Shown here: piece after piece, positions 25,791 to 31,583 of the stretch
Layout: the number at the start of each line of letters is the position of its first letter
How positions within the stretch are numbered: position 1 is the stretch's first letter
Assembly (NCBI RefSeq): GCF_000737515.1
Contig: NZ_CP006587.1
Location: 372,001 to 436,000, forward strand
DNA length: 64,000 nt
Direction: 5' to 3'
Source: Hymenobacter sp. APR13
GTDB taxonomy: Bacteria > Bacteroidota > Bacteroidia > Cytophagales > Hymenobacteraceae
Translations under genes and position numbers: made by a program
Notes under the pieces: model-generated
The model's database searches: none
Seen by the model: only the letters and a program-made list of their open reading frames with translations
What the model was told of the DNA's origin: nothing

Positions 25791-25824
25791 GCCGTGCTTA
25801 CCCATGCCCGCGTACCTTGTCCTG

Positions 25825-26115
25825 ATGGATGACTTTTTCGCCTATCTGCTGCAGTTTGGCTCGCTCAATCAACACCAACTGGATCTGATTGCCCGCAAGA
25901 CCACGCCGCTATCCTTACCGAAGGAAGCCTATTTTCTGGAAGCAGGCCAGGTGTCGCGGCGGGTCGGGTTTCTGCTGGAGGGCGTGCTGCGGATTTGCTA
26001 TTACGACAAGCAGGGCCGGGAAATCACCCGCAACTTCATCGACGAGCATCACCTGACCACCAACCTGTGCGGTCTGGAAGCCGGTTTGGCGTCCGCCGAG
26101 CGTGCGCAGACCTTG
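25825..26115 (+). pseudogene. Truncated Crp/Fnr regulator, paralogue of 20848-21417
   Basis: From ATG 25825 the product MDDFFAYLLQFGSLNQHQLD follows the intact regulator almost residue for residue up to about residue 97 (ASAERAQTLTV), then diverges. The helix-turn-helix is absent. The frame stays open to 26331, but the added residues look like translated non-coding DNA. The promoter, operator and start spacing are intact, so a shortened ligand-domain protein might still be made. It looks like a duplication broken by recombination near 26115. Confidence 0.75.
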
Positions 26116-26388
26116 ACCGTTTTCGGCCGGTTACAAAGAGGGATTGCCGCAGCAGTACCGGTCCTTGCTTCCAGGTTATTGAAGAAACGTGACTTGGCTT
26201 TAAGCGCTGAATCTAAAGCGAATGAGCAAGCCAAGTGGTTCGCTTGTTTGGTTTTCGCTTTGGTTACCATCATAAACACACGACCCTGGCAATTTAGCCT
26301 ACCCGAAGCGGCATTTAGAGGTATGCATTAACAGTACTTGATGTTCGTTAGCAATTGATGCTACACGTATCGAAACTCATACAATAGT
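26116..26388. other. Region after the truncated regulator, no gene recognised
   Basis: The open frame continuing from the pseudogene runs through here to 26331 without family features. Base composition is less GC-rich than in the neighbours. Confidence 0.4.
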
Positions 26389-26434
26389 TAAAAAAAATAC
26401 GCCAACAACCTGTTAATAAGGATGTTGGCGTATT
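26389..26434 (-). terminator. Terminator of tRNA-Ile2
   Basis: AATACGCCAACA (26396-26407) pairs with TGTTGGCGTATT (26423-26434); on the minus strand an eight-T run follows. Confidence 0.85.
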
Positions 26435-26440
26435 CGCCTT

Positions 26441-26517
26441 TGGTGGGCCCAACTGGAATCGAACCAGTGACCTGCTGATTATGAGTCAGCTGCTCTAACC
26501 GATTGAGCTATAGGCCC
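26441..26517 (-). tRNA. tRNA-Ile2 (CAU, lysidine type), CCA encoded
   Basis: The minus strand folds into a full cloverleaf beginning GGGCCTATAGCTCAATC, with anticodon arm GCTGA-CTCATAA-TCAGC and T arm ending GTTGGGCCCACCA. The anticodon CAU could be Met or Ile. C4-G69 and C5-G68 in the acceptor stem are the pairs that TilS uses to select tRNA-Ile2, and the arm resembles E. coli ileX, so Ile2 is preferred. Automated tools may label it tRNA-Met. Confidence 0.85.
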
Positions 26518-26541
26518 TTGCCTTTACCGCCCACCGGATGG

Positions 26542-26572
26542 TTGGTTTCAGCCGTGCAAACTTCGACTTTTG
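26542..26572 (+). promoter_or_regulatory. Predicted promoter of HAD gene
   Basis: TTG (26542-26544), 20 nt, then GACTTTTG (26565-26572). It lies downstream of the first ATG of the frame (26538) and so supports the start at 26643. Confidence 0.45.
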
Positions 26573-26642
26573 CGGGCGGATTTGCAATTACACCGGGCAG
26601 GAAAAGCGTTGTTCCGGTGCCCAGCCTCAGATAGTCAGCCTC

Positions 26643-27320
26643 ATGCCACATCAACTGCCCAACCTGCTCTTCGATTTTGGGGGCGTCATCATCAACATCG
26701 ACTACCAGCGCACCCTGGCGGCTATGGGCCGCCTGCACCGGCACGGCAGCACCATCGAGTTTACGCAGGCAGCACAGGCCGAGCTGTTCGACCAGATGGA
26801 AACGGGCCGCCTGACGCCGGCGCAGTTCCGGGACGGCCTGCGCGCCACCTACGAGCTGGAGGCCACCGATGAGGAGCTGGATGCCGCCTGGAACGCCATG
26901 CTGCTGGACGTGCCGGCCGAGCGGCTGGCCCTGATTGCGGAACTGCGGGCCCAAGGCCACCAGACGGCGCTGCTCTCCAACACCAACCAGATTCACATCG
27001 ACCAAATCAACCAGGTGCTGCGTGCGCAATATGGCTTCGAGCACGGCATTGCCGACTGCCTCGACCGGGTGTTCTACTCGCAGCACGTGGGGTTGCGCAA
27101 GCCGGGCGAGGAAATTTTCCGGCACGCGCTGCGCGAGATGAACTGGAAGGCCGAGGAAACTCTTTTCATCGAGGACAGTTTTCAACACATCGAAACGGCC
27201 CAACGCCTGGGCCTGCACACGCTGTTTCTGGCCCCGCCCCTCACGCTCTCCGACGCCCTACCCGCTGCCCTTAGTGCCTTATCCAACCGACGACCCGCCG
27301 CCGCTCCTCCCCTTTCCTGA
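26643..27320 (+). CDS. HAD superfamily hydrolase
   Basis: 225 residues from ATG 26643 (MPHQLPNLLFDFGGVIINIDY). HAD motif I is degenerate, with DFGGVI in place of DxDxT, as in epoxide-hydrolase-N/YihX-like members; motif II is TALLSNTN and motifs III/IV are VGLRKPGEEIF and FIEDSFQHIETA. YihX-type enzymes dephosphorylate sugar phosphates. Its 3' end overlaps the next gene by 47 nt. Confidence 0.88.
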   Translation: MPHQLPNLLFDFGGVIINIDYQRTLAAMGRLHRHGSTIEFTQAAQAELFDQMETGRLTPAQFRDGLRATYELEATDEELDAAWNAMLLDVPAERLALIAELRAQGHQTALLSNTNQIHIDQINQVLRAQYGFEHGIADCLDRVFYSQHVGLRKPGEEIFRHALREMNWKAEETLFIEDSFQHIETAQRLGLHTLFLAPPLTLSDALPAALSALSNRRPAAAPPLS

Positions 27321-28503
27321 CGCGGCCAGCCCTGACCTGCCGCCGTCTGAACCGGACGAGCCCTGGCAGGATGGGTACGCTGAAAAACCAGAACCGCCGC
27401 GCTGGCGGCGCTATGCGCTGCACCTGGGACTGTTCCTACTGACGCTGCTGACCACCACCCTGGCCGGCGCTGAGTGGATGCATGACAAGTTCACGTTCGA
27501 GGGAGCGGGCCTGACGCTAGCCGAAATCCGGCAGGGCCTGTGGTTTTCGGTGCCGTTTCTGGGGGTGCTGACGGTGCACGAGTTTGGCCACTACTTCACG
27601 GCCCGGCACCACCGGGTGCGGGCCACGCTGCCTTACTACATTCCGTTCTTCACGGGCATGTTCAGCACCATCGGCACGTTCGGGGCTGTCATTCGGGTCA
27701 AGGACCGGATATTTTCGCGCAAGGAGTTTTTTGATATCGGGCTGGCCGGGCCGCTGGCGGGGTTTCTGCTGGCGGTGCCGGTGCTGATTTACGGCTTCAC
27801 GCACCTGCCGCCCGCTGACTATATCTTCCAGATTCATCCGCAATACGCTAAGTATGGCTCTGAGTATGCTCGCTATGTATATAGTGCAGGCCAAGGCATC
27901 ACGCTGGCCAAGCCGCTGCTGTACCAAGGCCTTGAATACCTGTTTGCTGACCCCGCCCGGCTGCCGCACCCCAACGAGCTGACGCACTACCCGGTGCTAC
28001 TGGCGGGTTCACTGGCGCTGTTTTTCACGGCCCTCAACCTGCTGCCCATCGGCCAGCTCGATGGCGGGCACATTCTGTACGGGTTGCTGGGCTTCCGGCG
28101 CTTCAACCGGCTGTCGGGGGTGCTGTTTGTGGGGTTTGTGTTCTATGCCGGGCTGGGGCTGTTTTCGCTGCGCACGTCCGGCCAAACGTGGCTGTACTGG
28201 GGCGCGCCGTACTTTGCCTATCTGTGTGTGGTGCTGCGGCCGGTGGTGCCGCGGCTCTGGCAGGCGCTGCTGCTGGCGGTGGGCGTGTGGGCGGTGCAGC
28301 TGGCCTGCACGGTGGCGGTGCCGGGCATTCTGGGCAATCCGGGCTGGCTGGGGTTCGGGCTGCTGCTAAGCCGCCTGATGGGCGTGTTTCACCCGCCGGC
28401 GCCCGACGAAACGCCGCTTTCCGGCGGGCGCAAGGTGCTGGGCTGGTTGATGCTGGCTATTTTTGTGCTGTGTTTCTCGCCCAGCCCGTTCGCCTTTATC
28501 TGA
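27274..28503 (+). CDS. Site-2 protease family (M50) membrane metalloprotease
   Basis: 409 residues starting with GTG at 27274, inside the end of the HAD gene. A proline-rich N-terminus is followed by about six or more membrane segments. The zinc motif HEFGH lies at about residues 105-109 and the third ligand region is NLLPIGQLDGGH. Such proteases cut within membrane helices and often serve in stress signalling. It is translationally coupled to the HAD gene by overlap. Confidence 0.9.
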   Translation: MPYPTDDPPPLLPFPDAASPDLPPSEPDEPWQDGYAEKPEPPRWRRYALHLGLFLLTLLTTTLAGAEWMHDKFTFEGAGLTLAEIRQGLWFSVPFLGVLTVHEFGHYFTARHHRVRATLPYYIPFFTGMFSTIGTFGAVIRVKDRIFSRKEFFDIGLAGPLAGFLLAVPVLIYGFTHLPPADYIFQIHPQYAKYGSEYARYVYSAGQGITLAKPLLYQGLEYLFADPARLPHPNELTHYPVLLAGSLALFFTALNLLPIGQLDGGHILYGLLGFRRFNRLSGVLFVGFVFYAGLGLFSLRTSGQTWLYWGAPYFAYLCVVLRPVVPRLWQALLLAVGVWAVQLACTVAVPGILGNPGWLGFGLLLSRLMGVFHPPAPDETPLSGGRKVLGWLMLAIFVLCFSPSPFAFI

Positions 28504-28560
28504 GTGGCCTGATTTCCTGTTTGTTTTTCGGGGCAGTTTCGCCCGTCGTTTTACTATTCC

Positions 28561-29202
28561 ATGCTTCTTGAACAACGCCGGTTGTGGGCCGGCAGTACCC
28601 TGGTGGCGTTGCGCCAGCATGGCCTCTACATCTGCCAGCGCGAAGCCGGCGGGCGGGCCGTGCTGGAAGTGGAGCTGCCCTACGAGGAAATTCTGCCCGT
28701 GCGGGTGGAGCGCCGCAACTTCGTGCCGCACAAAAAACTGCTTAGCCTGCTGGCCATTGTGGGCTGGTGCCTGTTCACCTTCACGCTCGACCACCGCCAG
28801 GAGGCCTCGTTTGTCGTCGACTTCTGGCTCTGGGCCCTGGGCCTCAGCGGCCCGCTGCTGGTATACGCCTGGTATGGCTGGCAGCACCGGTGGCGCGAGT
28901 TTGTGCTGCTCACGTCCCGCTCCAGCATCATCTTCGCCGACCGTTCGTCTGAGCAGGCCGCCCTGCAGGACTTTGCCGAAGCCCTGGACCGCCGCACCAA
29001 AAGCTACCTGCGCCACGAGTACGGCCAGGTGAATCCGCTCGGCCCCATCGAAATCCAACTGCACCGCCTGCAGTGGCTGCGCAACCTAGAGGTCCTCACC
29101 GATGCCGAGGCCCGCACTAGCGCCACCCGCCTCACCGGCCGCCTCTCCCTCGACACCATGCGCAGTATGGGCCAGGACCTGGAAACGCCTTACGTGAATT
29201 AG
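28561..29202 (+). CDS. Hypothetical membrane protein, two segments
   Basis: 213 residues. No family recognised. Two hydrophobic helices (LLSLLAIVGWCLFTFTL and LWALGLSGPLLVYAWYGW) separate two polar parts; the first resembles a small PH-like beta region (LYICQREAGGRAVLEVELPYEEI). The TAG stop is formed at the left border of an IS element: TA comes from the target and G from the IS. The uninterrupted gene would also have ended in TAG, so the protein is unchanged. Confidence 0.7.
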   Translation: MLLEQRRLWAGSTLVALRQHGLYICQREAGGRAVLEVELPYEEILPVRVERRNFVPHKKLLSLLAIVGWCLFTFTLDHRQEASFVVDFWLWALGLSGPLLVYAWYGWQHRWREFVLLTSRSSIIFADRSSEQAALQDFAEALDRRTKSYLRHEYGQVNPLGPIEIQLHRLQWLRNLEVLTDAEARTSATRLTGRLSLDTMRSMGQDLETPYVN

Positions 29203-30056
29203 GCTGTGTCTGAAAAGGGGTGTTATGTATCTTAGGGTATGGCAGCACGGTATGAGTTAACAGATGCCCAATGGGCCGCGGTGGAAAGCGAATTGCCCCC
29301 ACAACGTCTGGGGCGCCCCCGGCGCGATGACCGCCAGCAATGGAATGCCTTACTCTGGATCCTATGCACCGGAGCGCCCTGGCGGGATTTACCAGCACGC
29401 TACGGCCCCTGGCAAACGGCGTACGAACGATTTCGCCGGTGGGCCGCTGATGGCACCTTCGAGCGGGTGTTGCACCGCTTACGCCTGCGCCTGGATGCGG
29501 CCGGCTTGTTAGACCTGGACACGTGGCTGGTGGATTCGACCACGGTGCGGGCCACCAAAAGTGCGGCGGGCGGCACGAAAAAAAAGCCCAGTGCCTCGGG
29601 CGCAGCCGCGGCGGGCTGACCAGCAAGCTGCATGTAGTCTGTGATGGCGCGGGTACGCCGCTGGCCCTGCATCTGTCGGCCGGCCAGCGGCATGATGGGC
29701 CCCAGTTTGAACCGCTTTGTGAACAGGTGCGGGTGCGTCGACGCCCACGTCAACTCCTGGCCGACCGCGGCTACGACGCGGTCCACATTCGCCACTGGCT
29801 CCGTCGTCGTCGCATCCGGGCCGTCATTCCACGTCGGCAACCAGCCGCAGGCCGTCGCTGTCGGCGGCGAGGACGGCCACCCCGAATCGAGCCAACTCGC
29901 TATGCGCGGCGCAATGTGGTGGAACGCTTCTTTGGCTCGCTCAAAGAACATCGCCGCGTGGCCACGCGCTATGAGAAACACGACGCCCATTTCCTCAGCA
30001 TGGCCTCGCTGGCCTGTATCCGCCGTATTTTGCAGCATCACTTTTCAGACACAGCC
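29202..30056 (+). mobile_element. IS5-family insertion sequence (IS427-like), intact
   Basis: 855 bp with perfect 16-bp terminal inverted repeats GGCTGTGTCTGAAAAG (29202-29217 and 30041-30056). The flanking TA at 29200-29201 and 30057-30058 is a 2-bp target duplication. Two overlapping transposase frames are inside, joined by a -1 frameshift signal. Perfect termini and intact catalytic residues suggest a recent insertion. Confidence 0.92.
29239..29619 (+). CDS. IS5-family transposase, OrfA
   Basis: 126 residues. YELTDAQWAAVESELP, WILCTGAPWRDLPARYGPWQT and LVDSTTVRA, which carries the first catalytic Asp. Eight A residues at 29578-29585 followed by G contain the heptamer A_AAA_AAG in the zero frame, a classic -1 slippery site, so OrfA should be extended into OrfB as the active transposase. 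Confidence 0.88.
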   Translation: MAARYELTDAQWAAVESELPPQRLGRPRRDDRQQWNALLWILCTGAPWRDLPARYGPWQTAYERFRRWAADGTFERVLHRLRLRLDAAGLLDLDTWLVDSTTVRATKSAAGGTKKKPSASGAAAAG

Positions 30057-30059
30057 TAG
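29580..30059 (+). CDS. IS5-family transposase, OrfB part (made by -1 frameshift)
   Basis: From the slippery site the -1 frame reads GLTSKLHVVCDGAGTPLAL, then LLADRGYDAVHIR (second catalytic Asp) and NVVERFFGSLKEHRRVATRY with the catalytic Glu. The open frame extends upstream to 29523 but probably has no own start. Its TAG stop (30057-30059) lies outside the IS in the duplicated target. Confidence 0.85.
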   Translation, partial: KKAQCLGRSRGGLTSKLHVVCDGAGTPLALHLSAGQRHDGPQFEPLCEQVRVRRRPRQLLADRGYDAVHIRHWLRRRRIRAVIPRRQPAAGRRCRRRGRPPRIEPTRYARRNVVERFFGSLKEHRRVATRYEKHDAHFLSMASLACIRRILQHHFSDTA

Positions 30060-30226
30060 TGTGAGTATCAAGTAGGAAGTAATGAGTATGAAGTAGCCTG
30101 TTGCTGCCGACGCACGCAAAAAGGGCCTTTCTCTTCGGCAAACTGCCAAAAAGAAAGGCCCTTTTCCTTGCTAATACTAAGCACTGACTTCTCAGTACTC
30201 AATACTAAATACTCGCTACCAAATAC
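30060..30226. repeat. AGTA/TACT-rich tracts flanking a terminator
   Basis: About 10-nt degenerate units (GAGTATCAAGTAG..., TCAGTACTCAATACTAAATACTC) lie on both sides of the hairpin at 30118-30167. They resemble the tract at 2617-2712. Confidence 0.35.
30118..30167. terminator. Bidirectional terminator between IS and pgk
   Basis: AAAAAGGGCCTTTCT pairs with AGAAAGGCCCTTTTCC at 30152-30167. It serves pgk on the minus strand and the IS side on the plus strand. Confidence 0.85.
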
Positions 30227-31418
30227 TTACCGGCCTTCCAGCGCCGCTACGCCGGGCAGCTCCTTGCCTTCCATGTACTCCAGCAGCGCGCCGCCGCCGG
30301 TGCTGATGTAGCTCACCTTGTCGGAGAAGCCCATCTGGTTGACGGCCGCGGCCGAGTCGCCGCCGCCGATGAGGCTGAAGGCGCCGGCCTCGGTGGCGTC
30401 GGCAATGGCCTGGGCCACGGCCTGGGTGCCTTTGGCGAAGCTGGGCATTTCGAATACGCCCATCGGGCCGTTCCAGAGGATGGTTTTGGAGTTGCGCACC
30501 GACCTCAGTAAACGCCTTGCTGGACTCCGGGCCCAGGTCGAGGCCCATCCAGCCGTCCGGGATTTCGCTGTTGGCAGCTACTTTGGTTTGGGCGTCGTTG
30601 GCGAATTTGTCGGCAATGAGGCTGTCGGTGGGCAGCACCAGGTTCACGCCTTTGGCTTTGGCCTGCTCGATGAGGCGCAGGGCCAGGTCCATCTTGTCGG
30701 CTTCCAGCAGCGAGCTGCCGATGTGGCCGCCCTGGGCTTTGGCAAACGTGTAAGCCATGCCGCCCCCGATGAGCAGGTTGTCGACCTTGTCGAGCAGCTT
30801 CTCAATCAGCTGAATCTTGTCGGAAATCTTGGCGCCGCCCATGATGGCCGTGAAGGGCCGCTCGGCGTGCTCCAGCACCTTTTTGGCGTTGTCGAGCTCA
30901 CTCTGCAGCAGGTAGCCGGCCACGCGGTCAGCGGGCGCGAAGTGGCTGGCCATGACGGCCGTGGAGGCGTGCTTGCGGTGCGCTGCGCCGAAAGCGTCGT
31001 TCACGTACACGTTGCCGAGCGGGGCCAGCTTTTCGGCAAACGCGTCGTCGCCTTTCTCTTCCTCGGGGTAGAAGCGCACGTTTTCCACCAGCAGAATCTG
31101 GCCGGGCTGCAGCGCGTCGGCCTGGGCCTGGGCCTGCAGCGCATCGGTGGCAAACTGCACCTCGGTACCGTACTCCTCGCCCAGGCGGGCCACAATGTGC
31201 TTCAGCGAAAACTTGTCTTCGGGGCCGCCTTTGGGCCGGCCCAGGTGCGAGAGCAGCACCACGGAGCCCCCATCGGCCAGGATTTTCTTGATGGTCGGCG
31301 TAGCGGCCCGGATGCGGGTATCGTCGGTGATGGCGAAGCTCTTATCGAGCGGCACGTTGAAATCTACGCGCACCACGGCGCGCTTGCCGGCGAAGTTATA
31401 CTGATCGAGAGTTTGCAT
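30227..31418 (-). CDS. pgk: Phosphoglycerate kinase, interrupted by an apparent 1-nt insertion
   Basis: Start at ATG 31418 ([20 protein letters not shown]). Family blocks follow in order: [58 protein letters not shown], and after the break [12 protein letters not shown] and [11 protein letters not shown]. After ESSKAFTEV the frame changes: one extra C in the CC at 30499-30500 (plus strand) shifts GTGCGCAACTCC out of frame. Removing it restores [16 protein letters not shown] and a 396-residue protein, the usual length. Without correction the frame runs to 30216 with a nonsense C-terminus. Pgk makes ATP and 3-phosphoglycerate in glycolysis, so a sequencing error is the simplest explanation. Confidence 0.9.
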
Positions 31419-31447
31419 GAGCGGGTTGGTTGGATGACGGCGCGAAT

Positions 31448-31560
31448 GTAGCATAAGCTTTAGCTTGTGCCGTGCTGGCCGTGTACGAAAAACCGCCGGC
31501 CAGCGCTGACTGCTTTTTTCTGTTGGAGTGGTTTAGGGCACAAGCTAAAGCTTATGCTAC
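31448..31560. repeat. REP/BIME-like element A between pgk and ddl
   Basis: Perfect 24-nt inverted arms (31448-31471 and 31537-31560) start with GTAGC at the outer ends; each arm has an inner small palindrome AAGCT-TT-AGCTT. The interior of 65 nt is not repeated elsewhere. GTAG heads next to a palindrome are the hallmark of REP elements moved by RAYT transposases. Confidence 0.75.
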
Positions 31561-31567
31561 ATCCCCG

Positions 31568-31575
31568 TACCTTTG
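31568..31575 (+). promoter_or_regulatory. -7 box TACCTTTG of ddl
   Basis: Exact TAnnTTTG, 8 nt before the ATG at 31584 and 7 nt after the end of repeat element A. It supports the start at 31584 rather than the upstream in-frame codon. Confidence 0.5.
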
Positions 31576-31583
31576 CGCTACCT

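Noticed and set aside
26118..26331. C-terminal extension of the truncated Crp/Fnr frame
   Set aside because: Sequence has no helix-turn-helix or other family feature and follows a sharp loss of similarity.
26441..26517. tRNA as prophage or integrative element attachment site
   Set aside because: No integrase gene and no direct repeat of the tRNA 3' end was noticed in the neighbouring sequence.
30216..30498. Arginine-rich C-terminus of the uncorrected pgk frame
   Set aside because: It is the out-of-frame reading of conserved Pgk sequence found intact in the adjacent frame.
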